The notes under the pieces were generated by a model. The model made no database searches. It saw only the letters and a program-made list of their open reading frames with translations, and had not been told where the DNA came from. This document shows, in pieces, positions 26,344-35,194 of a DNA stretch of 64,000 nucleotides. The DNA is from Acidobacteriota bacterium (GTDB lineage: Bacteria; Acidobacteriota; UBA6911; RPQK01; DATIPO01), in assembly GCA_035471785.1 (NCBI GenBank), contig DATIPQ010000095.1, positions 42,834-106,833 of the forward strand, read 5' to 3'. Positions within the stretch are counted from its first letter, which is position 1. Each line of letters begins with the position of its first letter. The position numbers and the translations under genes are program-made.

Positions 26344-27438
26344 GTGAACCGATCGAAACCTACCTCAGCCCTTTTGATAAGCCTATCCGTACTGGCAGTA
26401 CTGGCGGTCATGGCCGGGACGGCCTGCGCCCAGCAAGCCGCTTCGGGGCAGCAGATGGAAGAATCAGACCCCGATGTTCTGGCCGTGGTCAACGGCGTCA
26501 AGATCATGCGCAGCGAGGTGGAGAAAAAGGCGGCTGACGCCTTCGAATCACTGCGCGTCGAGCGCCTCCAGTTCGAAGCCGAGCAAAAGCAGAAGCGTCA
26601 CGACGTCGTGCTGCGGCACCTGGAAGAGATGGTTGCCGACAGGGTGCTCGAACTGGAAGCCCAGGCTCAAGGCATGGAGCAACAGGAGCTGCTGGAAACG
26701 CAGGTCTTCAACAAAGTCGCCGAGCCTGCCGAAGAAGAGATTGAACAGGTTTACGAAATCAACAAGAGCCGCTTGCGCCAGCCGCTAGAAGCGGTGCGTC
26801 CCCAGATCATTAATTTTCTGCAAGGACGTCAGCGCGAGAATCTTCTGCAACAGTACATCGAAGAACTGAAGGTCAAGTACGACGTGTCGCAGAGCGTCCA
26901 GCCCTTCCGCTACGACATCGAGCATCAGGGGCATCCGTCCAAGGGGCCTGAGGACGCGCCGGTCGTTCTGGTTGAATTTTCGGATTTCGAATGCCCCTAC
27001 TGCACCCGCATGAACGATACGCTCAATGTGATCACCGAAAAGTACGGCGACAAGGTGATGCGGGTTTTCCGCCAGTTCCCGCTCAACAGCATCCATCCCA
27101 ACGCGCAGAGAGCCGCTGAAGCTTCCCTGTGCGCCTTCGAACAGGGCAAGTTCTGGGAAATGCACGGACGCCTCTTCGAACGTCCGGCGGCTCTGAGCGT
27201 GGATGCCATCAGCGAAAAGGCGGTCGACATCGGGCTGGACCAGACCGAGTTCCAGGCTTGCCTGACCTCGGGACGCCACGCCGACGTCGTTGAAGCGGAC
27301 ATGCAGGACGGCCGCATTGCCGGCGTCAGCGGGACTCCCGCTCTCTTCATCAATGGCCGTCCCGTGCGCGGCGCCGCCAGCGCCGACCAGGTTTCTGACC
27401 TGATCGACGAAGAGATCAAGCGCCAGGGGCGGCAATGA
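26344..27438 (+). CDS. Periplasmic SurA_N-DsbA fusion (thioredoxin-fold oxidoreductase)
   Basis: A 364-residue protein with GTG start and good AGGAGA ribosome site. A signal peptide (LLISLSVLAVLAVMAGTACA) may be a lipobox. Residues about 40-190 are helical and resemble the SurA/PpiC N-terminal chaperone region (VLAVVNGVKIMRSEVEKK). Residues about 195-360 form a DsbA-like Thioredoxin_4 domain with FSDFECPYCTRM as active site and the cis-Pro loop GVSGTPALFING. It is expected to transfer disulfides to exported proteins. The stop overlaps the start of the TlpA gene (ATGA), so the two are coupled. Confidence 0.9.
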   Translation: MNRSKPTSALLISLSVLAVLAVMAGTACAQQAASGQQMEESDPDVLAVVNGVKIMRSEVEKKAADAFESLRVERLQFEAEQKQKRHDVVLRHLEEMVADRVLELEAQAQGMEQQELLETQVFNKVAEPAEEEIEQVYEINKSRLRQPLEAVRPQIINFLQGRQRENLLQQYIEELKVKYDVSQSVQPFRYDIEHQGHPSKGPEDAPVVLVEFSDFECPYCTRMNDTLNVITEKYGDKVMRVFRQFPLNSIHPNAQRAAEASLCAFEQGKFWEMHGRLFERPAALSVDAISEKAVDIGLDQTEFQACLTSGRHADVVEADMQDGRIAGVSGTPALFINGRPVRGAASADQVSDLIDEEIKRQGRQ

Positions 27439-28703
27439 AGCGCCTCGCGGCTGGGGCGATTCTCATCCTGCTGGCCGTGGGTCCGGCCTGCCAAAGCCGC
27501 CCTCGGTTGGCCACCGGAACCTGGCGCGCCGTGCTGCAATCGCCCGGCGGCCCCCTGCCCTTTTCGCTTGTGGTCGAAGGCCGGCCCGGCGATTATTCCG
27601 CCTACGCCCTCAACGGTCCTGAGAAGGTCCCTTTTTCCTCTCTGCAAGTGAGGGACGACCAGGTGCGCTTGCGCATCGACGGATACGACTCCGAGATCAC
27701 TGCAGGGATGAGCGGGCAGGGACGCCATCTTGTGGGCGAGTGGCGCAAACGCGCCGCCGGCGGATATTCCCGACTCGGATTCGAGGCCGTCCACGGCGAT
27801 GAACGGCGTTTCTTGCCGGTGCAGCAAGAGAACGCTCCAGATCGAGCCGCTCCGGCCGACGATCAACTCAGCCAGGTGCTGGGAGATTGGAAGGCGGTCT
27901 TCAGCGACGAAGACGGCGAGTCTCCCGCGCGGGGAGAGTTCCGCCGCGAGGAAGGAGGCTTGGTGGGCACCTTTCTGACCCCGGTGGGCGATTACCGCTT
28001 TCTGGCCGGCGACTACCGCGACGGCCTCTTGCGCCTCTCCTGCTTCGACGGCGGACACGCCTTTCTCTTCCGGGCCCGGCTGCAGGAAGACGGATCGCTG
28101 CAAGGCGACTTCTGGTCCCGCGACAGCTACCACGCCACCTGGAGCGCCCGCCGCCTGCAAGAAGGCGAATCGGACCAGTTGCCCGATCCTTACCAGGAAG
28201 TCGCTCTCAACAACGACGAGAACCGGTTCACCTTCAGCTTTCCCAGCCTGGACGGCCAGATCATCGCCAGCGACGACCCGCGTTTTCAAGACAAGGTGGT
28301 GCTGGTCAACGTCTTTGGTTCCTGGTGTCCCAACTGCAACGACGAGGCGCCGCTGCTGGCGCAATGGCATGAGCGCTATGGCCCTCAGGGGCTCGAGGTG
28401 GTGGGTTTGGCCTTCGAGCTGACCGGCGACGCCGAGCGCGACAAGGAGTACGTCCGCAAGTACGCTCGACGCCACGGCATCGAATTCCCGCTCTTGCTGG
28501 CCGGAACCAGCAACAAGTCCGCCGCCGGAGAGAAGTTGTCCGACCTGTCGGCCGTCCGTTCCTATCCCACCAACATCTTTATCGACCGCCAGGGAAAGGT
28601 GCGCCGCATTCACTCCGGCTTTGCCGGCCCCGCCACCGGAGAGCACCACCGACAACTGGTGAGGCAATTCCAAGAACTCATCGAATCCCTGCTGAAGGAG
28701 TAG
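27435..28703 (+). CDS. TlpA/ResA-like thioredoxin lipoprotein
   Basis: A 422-residue exported protein. The leader MKRLAAGAILILLAVGPAC ends in a plausible lipobox with Cys19. Residues about 25-250 are two beta-rich repeats of unknown fold, each with a GTWRAVL or GDWKAVF strand start. Residues about 270-420 form a TlpA-type thioredoxin domain with NVFGSWCPNCNDEAP, LEVVGLAFELTG and the cis-Pro loop SYPTNIFIDRQGK. Such proteins keep periplasmic thiols reduced, for example for cytochrome maturation. It is coupled to the DsbA-like gene, so oxidising and reducing enzymes are co-expressed. The N-terminal repeats are not a known partner domain to me. Confidence 0.88.
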   Translation: MKRLAAGAILILLAVGPACQSRPRLATGTWRAVLQSPGGPLPFSLVVEGRPGDYSAYALNGPEKVPFSSLQVRDDQVRLRIDGYDSEITAGMSGQGRHLVGEWRKRAAGGYSRLGFEAVHGDERRFLPVQQENAPDRAAPADDQLSQVLGDWKAVFSDEDGESPARGEFRREEGGLVGTFLTPVGDYRFLAGDYRDGLLRLSCFDGGHAFLFRARLQEDGSLQGDFWSRDSYHATWSARRLQEGESDQLPDPYQEVALNNDENRFTFSFPSLDGQIIASDDPRFQDKVVLVNVFGSWCPNCNDEAPLLAQWHERYGPQGLEVVGLAFELTGDAERDKEYVRKYARRHGIEFPLLLAGTSNKSAAGEKLSDLSAVRSYPTNIFIDRQGKVRRIHSGFAGPATGEHHRQLVRQFQELIESLLKE

Positions 28704-28730
28704 GCCCGCAGACGCCCCGGCCTGCGGGCC
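28703..28730. terminator. Hairpin between convergent genes
   Basis: GGCCCGCAG and CTGCGGGCC form a 9-bp perfect stem right after the TlpA stop codon. No T-run follows, so termination is plausible but not certain. Confidence 0.5.
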
Positions 28731-28746
28731 TGATGCCCCCTGCCCC

Positions 28747-30429
28747 CTAAAGTCGGGAAGCTTCCAGCTTGACGTCGGCGGCAGCCCAGGCCTTCTCGAA
28801 ACGCTGCTTCACCTGGGCGGCTTCGGCATCCTTGCCCTGGGCCTGGAGGGCCTGGTGGAGTCCGAAGAGGCTCCAACCGTTCTCGGGATAGTGCTTCATG
28901 TCTTCGCGGTAGACCTTTTCAGCCTCGGCCGGCCGTCCGGCCTGGAGCAGTACGGCGCCCAGGATCTGCCGCACCGGCTGGTGCCAGTCGCTGGGTTCGT
29001 TGTAGCGAAGCCGATCCTCCAGCTTGACGGCGCTGCGCAAATGGGCGATGGCGGCTTCAAGGTCGCCCTTGGCGGCGGCCACTTCCCCCTCGGTGACCTT
29101 CAAGGCGATGCCGGCCAGCTCGGACATGTGGTTGATGTCCCAGATGGTGTTGGATTCGAGCACCGGGTCCCGGGCCAATCGGCGCAGGATGTCCAGTTCG
29201 CGGGCGGCTTCCTCGGCCTGTCCGGTGCGGGCCAGGGCCACGCCGCGCGCGTAGCGGTAGACGACCTTGGGGTAGACGTAATCGAAGGGCGGCTCAGGCC
29301 AACCGAGGATCTCCTTCCAGCGTCCGAAGCGGACTTGGGCGTAGAGGTAAGTGGCCCAATAGTGCTGCAAGGTGGCCAGTCCCTCTTGGCCCATGATGTC
29401 GTGGTCGGTGTGCTCGGCCAGATGACGGGCGGCCTCCAGCGCCACTTCGCTCTGGCCGGCCAAACTGGCGCTGGCCCACAGGAAATGGTGGTTGTGGGGC
29501 ATGTAGGCCAAGGGATAGATGCCCTGTTTGCGGCATGCGGTGATGTAGTCGTCATCGGCGGCGATGGCGCGCTTGTTGGCCTCGGCGGCCTCGATGTAGC
29601 GGCCCACGCGGATGTAGATGTGCGAGGGCATGTGCACCAGGTGCCCGGCGCCGGGAACCCTGTCCTCCAGCTTCTCGGCAGCCCCTACAGCCTTCTCGGG
29701 ATGAACCGCTTCCACGGCGTGAATGTAGTAGTGCAGGGCTGCGGGATGATCCGGGTCCATTTCCAGCACGCGCTCCAGCTCGGCCAGGATCTTCTTGGTC
29801 ACTGGCTTGGGCGAGTCGTCCTCCTCCCAATAGTCCCAGGGACTTGTGTCCATCAGCGACTCGGCATAGAGCGCTCCCGCGTCCGCGTCTTGCGGGTACT
29901 TGCGGGCCAGCTCGCCCATGGCCTCGGCATAGGCCTGGTCGAGCCCCGAGCGGTCCTCTCCGGCGTCGCGCGAGTAACGGGCCGAAAGAGCCCGTATGTA
30001 GTCTTGTTCCTGGGGCGAAGCGTGGTCGATCAGCTCCAGGGCCTTGTCCATGGCGTCGCAGGCGGCCGGAATGTCGGTGGGGTCCATCATCGAGTTGATG
30101 TTGGGACCCAGGACCAGGGCTTGTCCCCAGTAGCACATGGCGCATTGCGGATCGAGCCGCGCCGCTTCCTGGAAAGCCCTGCGGGCTTCGGCGTGGTTGA
30201 ATCCATAGGCCAGCACCAGGCCCTGGTCGAAAAAGCGCTGGGCCCGCGGGGAGGAGGTGGTGATGGGATGAGTGTGGTCGCTCATGCCCTCCAGCAGCGG
30301 CGCCACCGGCTTGTCTTTTTCCTCCGCCGAGACTGAAGTGGGGGGGTGGTATGCGGATAGTCCTATGAAAACCGTCAGCCAGATGATCAGGCTGGCGGCC
30401 AATGAGATGCGGTCTTCGAGTACTTGCAT
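28747..30429 (-). CDS. Exported tetratricopeptide-repeat protein
   Basis: About 560 residues. The ATG at 30429 is chosen because AAGGAG lies 9 bp before it; the alternative at 30453 lacks a site. A signal anchor (LAASLIIWLTVFIGL) follows. TPR units are visible, for example ARRAFQEAARLDPQCAMCYWGQA and AEANKRAIAADDDYITAC, plus C-terminal AGRPAEAEKVYREDMKHYPENG. This architecture, with GLVLAYGFNHAEARRAF near the start, recurs in Acidobacteria and Bacteroidetes as TPR proteins of unknown role. It follows yqeY by 76 bp in the same direction. Confidence 0.8.
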   Translation of the reverse strand: MQVLEDRISLAASLIIWLTVFIGLSAYHPPTSVSAEEKDKPVAPLLEGMSDHTHPITTSSPRAQRFFDQGLVLAYGFNHAEARRAFQEAARLDPQCAMCYWGQALVLGPNINSMMDPTDIPAACDAMDKALELIDHASPQEQDYIRALSARYSRDAGEDRSGLDQAYAEAMGELARKYPQDADAGALYAESLMDTSPWDYWEEDDSPKPVTKKILAELERVLEMDPDHPAALHYYIHAVEAVHPEKAVGAAEKLEDRVPGAGHLVHMPSHIYIRVGRYIEAAEANKRAIAADDDYITACRKQGIYPLAYMPHNHHFLWASASLAGQSEVALEAARHLAEHTDHDIMGQEGLATLQHYWATYLYAQVRFGRWKEILGWPEPPFDYVYPKVVYRYARGVALARTGQAEEAARELDILRRLARDPVLESNTIWDINHMSELAGIALKVTEGEVAAAKGDLEAAIAHLRSAVKLEDRLRYNEPSDWHQPVRQILGAVLLQAGRPAEAEKVYREDMKHYPENGWSLFGLHQALQAQGKDAEAAQVKQRFEKAWAAADVKLEASRL

Positions 30430-30505
30430 GTGGGCGACTCCTTTCCTTTTCATCTCAACATGCGCAAGAAACGCCTCGTACGGATCAAAAGAAAGTGAAT
30501 CCCCT

Positions 30506-30964
30506 CTATTTGGAGAGCAACTCGCGCACCACGGCGTTGACCATCTTGCCGTCGGCCTTGCCTTGCAGCTTGGGCATGACCTTGCCCATCACCTGGCCCA
30601 TCTGCTGGGGGCCGGAAGCACCCAATTCGTCGATGACGGGCTGCACCACGGCCTCGATCTCCTCTCGGCTGAGTTGCTGGGGCAGGTAGCTCTGCAGGAC
30701 GGCGTATTCGGCCTCTTCCCGGTCGGCCAGATCGTCGCGGCCGCCCTTTCGGTACTGTTCTACCGCCTCGCGGCGCTTCTTGGCTTCCTTGTTGATCAGT
30801 TGAAGCACGTCGTTCTCGCTGAGGGCGTCTGGACGGCTCTTCTCGGCGTTGGTAATGGCGGTAATGACGGAACGCAAAGTGGTGCGCCGCAGTTCGTCCT
30901 TGGCCAGCATGGCGGCCTTCAGATCGCTCTTGATTTTGGCTGTCAGATCTAGGGTTTCACTCAT
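30506..30964 (-). CDS. yqeY: GatB/YqeY domain protein
   Basis: A 152-residue soluble protein, the usual size for YqeY. It shows LKAAMLAKDELRRTTLRSVIT, NEKSRP-like and RREAVEQYRKGGRDDLADREEAE, and a C-terminal region homologous to the tRNA-binding tail of GatB (MGQVMGKVMPKLQGKADGKMV). The ATG at 30964 overlaps the stop codon of hisS (ATGA on the minus strand), so it is translationally coupled to a tRNA synthetase. The function is thought to involve tRNA; it is not proven. Confidence 0.92.
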   Translation of the reverse strand: MSETLDLTAKIKSDLKAAMLAKDELRRTTLRSVITAITNAEKSRPDALSENDVLQLINKEAKKRREAVEQYRKGGRDDLADREEAEYAVLQSYLPQQLSREEIEAVVQPVIDELGASGPQQMGQVMGKVMPKLQGKADGKMVNAVVRELLSK

Positions 30965-32304
30965 GATTTCTTGTCCTCTTCCATCCACTCCTTGATTTGC
31001 TGCGCGGCCTGACTCCGGGCCACGGTCTTCTGCTCGCCGCTGACGAAGTCGCGCACCGTGGCCCGCTGCTGCTCGGCCTCGTCGGGCCCGATCACCACCA
31101 CATAAGGAATGTTCTTGCGGTTGGCGTATTTGAACTGAGAGCGCAGCGAGTAGTCCAAGGAGTAGAGTTCAGTGTTGATCCCAGCCTGGCGCAGACGGTC
31201 GGCCATGGAAAGAGAGGCCTTGGCCTGCTCCGGGCCGAACAGCGTCACCAGGACCTCCACCACCGTGTCGCCCACCTGGGAGGGAAACATGTCGAGTTCT
31301 TCCATGATGTCGATAATGCGTTCGATGCCGATGGTGGTGCCGACCGCCGGAAGGCTCTCCTCGCGGAACATTCCGATCAGCTTGTCGTAGCGGCCCCCGC
31401 CGGTCACGCTGCTGGTGATCTTGGACTGACGGACAGTGGTCTCGTATATGGAGCCGGTGTAGTACTCGAGTCCCCTCACCATGGCGAACTTGACCGTGTA
31501 GAACTCCTCGGGCACCCCGAGCGCTTCCAGGTAGTCGAGGATCTGCTCCAGGTCCTGGAGTCCCTGGCGGGCTTCCTCCAAGCCGCCCAGAGGCTCCTCG
31601 AGGTTATCGATCAACTCGCGGTTGCGGCCCTCGGTTTGAAGCAGGTCCAGCAGCCGGTCGACGGCGGGCTCGGGAATGCGGTTGTCGGCCAGTTCCTTCT
31701 TCACGCCTTGCAGGCCGATCTTGTCCAGTTTGTCGATGGAGCGGTAGAGTCCTGCCAACTGCTCCTCCGGAACTCCGGCGAACTGCCCGATGCCGTTGAG
31801 CACCTTGCGGTGGTTGATGTGAATGCTGAATTCGGTGAATCCCAGCCGCTCCAGGATGGCATAGATGACGTTGATGGTCTCGGCATCGGAGAGCATGCTG
31901 GAAGAACCCACGGTGTCGCAGTCGCACTGGTAGAACTCGCGATAACGTCCCCGCTGAGGACGCTCCGCCCTCCACACCGGCGCGATGTGATAGCGCTTGA
32001 AAGGCATGGCCAGTTGGGGATGCATCCCCACCAGGCGGCTGAGGGGCACCGACAGGTCGTAGCGCAGCGCCAGCTCCTCGCTTCCTCCCTCGTGGAAGGT
32101 CTGATAGATGAGCTTCTCGGCCTCGGGACCGTACTTGCCCATCAGCGTCTCGTAGAGCTCGATAGCGGGAGTCTGCAAGGGCTCGAATCCGAACTTCTGG
32201 AAGACTTGGCTGACGACGTCCATGACGTACTGCCGCTTGATCATCTGCTCAGGCAGGATGTCCCTCATGCCGCGGGGAACGCGGGCTTCAACCCGTGTGC
32301 TCAT
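30961..32304 (-). CDS. hisS: Histidyl-tRNA synthetase
   Basis: A 447-residue class II aminoacyl-tRNA synthetase. The ATG at 32304 gives MSTRVEARVPRGMRDILPEQ, which fits the family start. Motif 2 is APVWRAERPQRGRYREFYQCD, the histidine-A region is GLEYYTGSIYE, and motif 3 is in GGRYDKLIGMF ... GTTIGIERI. The C-terminal anticodon-binding domain contains VEVLVTLFGPEQ and YVVVIGPDEAEQQ. The enzyme charges tRNA-His. It is cotranscribed with yqeY. The hutH-like gene ends 71 bp upstream on the same strand. Confidence 0.96.
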   Translation of the reverse strand: MSTRVEARVPRGMRDILPEQMIKRQYVMDVVSQVFQKFGFEPLQTPAIELYETLMGKYGPEAEKLIYQTFHEGGSEELALRYDLSVPLSRLVGMHPQLAMPFKRYHIAPVWRAERPQRGRYREFYQCDCDTVGSSSMLSDAETINVIYAILERLGFTEFSIHINHRKVLNGIGQFAGVPEEQLAGLYRSIDKLDKIGLQGVKKELADNRIPEPAVDRLLDLLQTEGRNRELIDNLEEPLGGLEEARQGLQDLEQILDYLEALGVPEEFYTVKFAMVRGLEYYTGSIYETTVRQSKITSSVTGGGRYDKLIGMFREESLPAVGTTIGIERIIDIMEELDMFPSQVGDTVVEVLVTLFGPEQAKASLSMADRLRQAGINTELYSLDYSLRSQFKYANRKNIPYVVVIGPDEAEQQRATVRDFVSGEQKTVARSQAAQQIKEWMEEDKKS

Positions 32305-32375
32305 GTGTGCTCTTGCTCCTGATTCGAAAAACTTAACTATATCGAATTCGGGTATCGGCCGAGGGAAGCGGCCCT

Positions 32376-34094
32376 TCAGCCGGCCTGGCGGGCGGCCTGC
32401 AGGAGGGCTCCGCTGCGCACCAGGTGAAGGGCCCGGCGCATGTCGGGGTAAAGAGGACGGTCCTGGTCGAGGTAGAGGACATCGTCGCGAAAACGCCGCA
32501 GGGCGGCCTGGCTGCCCGCTCCCAACCGGGTGGAGGGGTCTTGGCGCAAGCGCCAGTCCAGGGCCTGGCAGGCGCAGAGGAACTCTATGGCGATGACCTG
32601 CTCGATGTTGTCGACGATCTGGCGGGCGTGCCGGGCGGCGTTGAGGCTCATGCTGACGTGGTCTTCCTGGTTGGCCGAACTGGGGATGGAGTCGACGCAG
32701 TCGGGATGGGAGAGGGTCTTGCATTCCGACACCAGGGACGCGGCCGTGTACTGGGGGATCATGAGTCCGCTGTTGAGTCCCATGGTGGCCTTGTCGTCAA
32801 AGAGAAAGCGCGGCAATCCGAAGGGCTGGTCGGGATGGTAGTCGGTCATCTTGAAGACCCTGCGCTCGCAAATGCTGCCCAACTCGGTCACCGCGATGGA
32901 GAGAAAGTCGGAAGCCATGGCCACCGGCTCTCCGTGGAAGTTGCCTCCCGAGACCGCTTTGTAGTCGCGGGGCAGGTCGGGAAAGATGAGCGGATTGTCG
33001 GTGGCGGCGTTAAGTTCGATTTCCACGGTGCGGCGCACGAAAGCCAGGGCGTCGCGGACGGCCCCGTGAACCTGGGGCGCGCAGCGCAGTGAGTAGGGGT
33101 CCTGGGGCGGAATGCGGCGAGGGCGCTGCCGGGCAGAGCCGTCGATAAGGGTGCTTCCTTCGGCGTAGCGGCGCACGGCGGCGGCCGTCAGGATGGCGCC
33201 GGGATGACCGCGCGCTTCGTGAATCTGGGGGAAGAAGGGATCGGCGAAGCCCTTGATGGCTTCCAGCGACATGGTCAGCGCCAGATCGGCCTGCTCCACC
33301 AGGCTCTCGGCGTCGTGCAGGGCCAGGGCCAGCAGGGCCAGCGAGAAGGCGGTCCCGTTGTTGAGCGCCAACCCTTCCTTGGCCCGCAACTCCAGAGGGC
33401 CTCCCGCCTTCTTCATGGCTTGCGCGCCTTCCACCCGCTTCCAGCGCCTTTGCTTTCCCGAGGCCCGGTCCACGGTCAGGTGCAAGTCGCAATCGCTGCA
33501 GGCGGCGTCCTCGGCCAGGGGCAAGAAGGCCTCGCCGTTTCCTGGGGGCAAGTCAAGCCCCTCCTGGGAGGAGGGCGCCTGGGGGACGGCGGCCAGCAGC
33601 AAGGCCAGGTGGGAGAGGGGAGCCAGGTCGCCGCTGGCCCCCAGCGAGCCCATGCAGGGAACGGCCGGATAAACTCCCTCGTTGAGCATGGCGAGGAGCT
33701 TTTCCACCACTTCGATGCGGATGCCGGAGTGTCCCTGGGCCAGCGAGTGAGCCCGCAGCAGCAGAGCGGCTCGCACGGTCTCTTCGTCGAAGTAGGCGCC
33801 CGTCCCGGCGGCGTGGGAGGCCAGCAGGTTGCGCGAGAGGACGCGCGTCAGGTAGGCGTTGTCCAGGGTGGTCCATCCGGCCAGAGAGCCAAAGCCGGTG
33901 TTGATGCCGTAATAGGAGGAGCGCTGATGATCATGGCTGAGTCCTTCCACCACCGAATCGACCCAGCCGCTGGATTCTTCCATCCGCCTTCGGGCCGCCT
34001 GGCTGAGGCGGGCTTGCGGACGGGGATGGCGCGCCACGCTGACGACGTCGTCGATGGTCAGCCCCGAGGGATTTCCGATTTGCAGTTTGGCCAT
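32376..34094 (-). CDS. hutH: Aromatic amino acid / histidine ammonia-lyase
   Basis: A 572-residue enzyme of the MIO family. The MIO-forming Ala-Ser-Gly is at 153-155 in GSLGASGDLAPLSH, and the lid is YYGINTGFGSLAG. The selectivity pair in LLASHAAGTG is Ser-His, as in histidine ammonia-lyase rather than tyrosine or phenylalanine lyase. Later motifs LNAATDNPLIF and SIPSSANQEDHVSM also match HutH. It is about 60 residues longer than usual; the extra part lies near residues 172-215 and contains a CSDCD motif. It converts histidine to urocanate and ammonia. No other hut genes are adjacent. A terminator of the upstream sigma operon lies just before its start. Confidence 0.88.
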   Translation of the reverse strand: MAKLQIGNPSGLTIDDVVSVARHPRPQARLSQAARRRMEESSGWVDSVVEGLSHDHQRSSYYGINTGFGSLAGWTTLDNAYLTRVLSRNLLASHAAGTGAYFDEETVRAALLLRAHSLAQGHSGIRIEVVEKLLAMLNEGVYPAVPCMGSLGASGDLAPLSHLALLLAAVPQAPSSQEGLDLPPGNGEAFLPLAEDAACSDCDLHLTVDRASGKQRRWKRVEGAQAMKKAGGPLELRAKEGLALNNGTAFSLALLALALHDAESLVEQADLALTMSLEAIKGFADPFFPQIHEARGHPGAILTAAAVRRYAEGSTLIDGSARQRPRRIPPQDPYSLRCAPQVHGAVRDALAFVRRTVEIELNAATDNPLIFPDLPRDYKAVSGGNFHGEPVAMASDFLSIAVTELGSICERRVFKMTDYHPDQPFGLPRFLFDDKATMGLNSGLMIPQYTAASLVSECKTLSHPDCVDSIPSSANQEDHVSMSLNAARHARQIVDNIEQVIAIEFLCACQALDWRLRQDPSTRLGAGSQAALRRFRDDVLYLDQDRPLYPDMRRALHLVRSGALLQAARQAG

Positions 34095-34114
34095 GGTGGG
34101 TCAGGATAACAAAA

Positions 34115-34155
34115 GAAAAAAGGCGTGCCGATCTCAAAAGAGCATCGGCACGCCT
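34115..34155 (-). terminator. Rho-independent terminator of the ECF sigma operon
   Basis: On the minus strand AGGCGTGCCGAT and ATCGGCACGCCT form a 12-bp perfect stem with an 11-nt loop, followed by six T. It ends the sigma/anti-sigma/TPR operon before hutH. Confidence 0.93.
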
Positions 34156-34192
34156 GAAAGACTCTGGCGAATGAACTGGCCTGCGGACCGTT

Positions 34193-34681
34193 TTATTGAT
34201 CCGGGTGGTTTTGAGGCCGCAGCTTTCGGGCCTCCTCGAGCGAAGCGATCGCCTTCCCGTAAAGTCCCTGTTCCTTGTAGGTCTTGCCTTGCAGGATCAG
34301 CAGTTCCCAGCGGCTGTCGACGTCGCTGACGCGCGACAGCGTCTCTTTGATGACGGAGTGGGCCAAGTCGTATTGGCCTTCCGTTCTCAGTTCGTCCACG
34401 ATCAGCCAGGCGCCTTGGGTCAATCGCTCATCGAAGGAGCCGCTGAGTTGCAAAGCCAGGATCTTGCGGTATTCGGGAAGGATGGACTCGTATTGGCCTT
34501 CGGCCAAACGGGTCATGATCAATTCGTGAGTGCTGGCGGCGAATTGCAGTTTGGCTTTATCGCCTTCTTCTAATGCCAGCGGGGCGGTTTCGTCCTGCTG
34601 GAGGGCTCGGGCTTGTTCCTGAGCCATCAGCCCAGTTGCAAGCAAGCTCGCCACTAACAAGTATGCGATGACCCTCTTCAT
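34193..34681 (-). CDS. Small secreted TPR-like protein of the sigma operon
   Basis: A 162-residue protein with a clear signal peptide (MKRVIAYLLVASLLATGLMAQ). The mature part is helical and ends in a TPR-like unit, ELLILQGKTYKEQGLYGKAIASLEEARKL. It is the third gene of the ECF sigma operon, 10 bp after the anti-sigma gene. Such third genes often sense or act in the envelope, but its role is not known. Confidence 0.75.
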   Translation of the reverse strand: MKRVIAYLLVASLLATGLMAQEQARALQQDETAPLALEEGDKAKLQFAASTHELIMTRLAEGQYESILPEYRKILALQLSGSFDERLTQGAWLIVDELRTEGQYDLAHSVIKETLSRVSDVDSRWELLILQGKTYKEQGLYGKAIASLEEARKLRPQNHPDQ

Positions 34682-34690
34682 CTCTGCCTC

Positions 34691-35194
34691 CTACATGCCG
34701 CTGAACGGATTGCGCGGCCGGGATTCTTGCTCCATATACTCGATGAGATAGGGGTTCTCCGTCGATTCCGGACCTGAGATGGCGTCCAACTCGGCCAACA
34801 GGCGTTCGCTTTCCCCAGGTCCCATCTGCATCAAGGCCAGACCGCATACCAGCACCACGGCCAGGGCGGCGGCGGCCAAGCGCAACTGGGGCGTTTGCAG
34901 CCATCCGGCCAGCCATTGCCGGATACCGGCAGGCTGGGCCTGAGGGGCCATGGCGGGGGTGGCGGGTTGACGTTGGCGGATGCCCGCCTCGATGGCGTTC
35001 CAGATGCGCAGCGGAGGCTCCTGATCGTAAGAAGCCTCCGCCCGCACGAGTCGGTCCCATTCTTGAAACTGGGCTTTTTCGGCTCGGCAAGACGAACAGA
35101 CTTCCAGGTGAGCCTGCAAGGCGGACGCTTGCGACGCCGTCAAGGCGCCGTCCAATTCCGCCGAGAGCATCAGTTGAAAGTCCTGGCAGTTCAT
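34691..35194 (-). CDS. Anti-sigma factor (zf-HC2, membrane-anchored)
   Basis: A 167-residue protein. The N-terminal zinc-binding anti-sigma domain has His29-x3-Cys33-x2-Cys36 (HLEVCSSC). A single membrane helix (LAAAALAVVLVCGLALMQMG) lies near residues 104-124, and the C-terminal about 40 residues would be periplasmic. It overlaps the sigma factor stop codon by 4 bp. The domain keeps the cognate sigma factor inactive; in many systems the HxxxCxxC motif also responds to redox state. Confidence 0.9.
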   Translation of the reverse strand: MNCQDFQLMLSAELDGALTASQASALQAHLEVCSSCRAEKAQFQEWDRLVRAEASYDQEPPLRIWNAIEAGIRQRQPATPAMAPQAQPAGIRQWLAGWLQTPQLRLAAAALAVVLVCGLALMQMGPGESERLLAELDAISGPESTENPYLIEYMEQESRPRNPFSGM

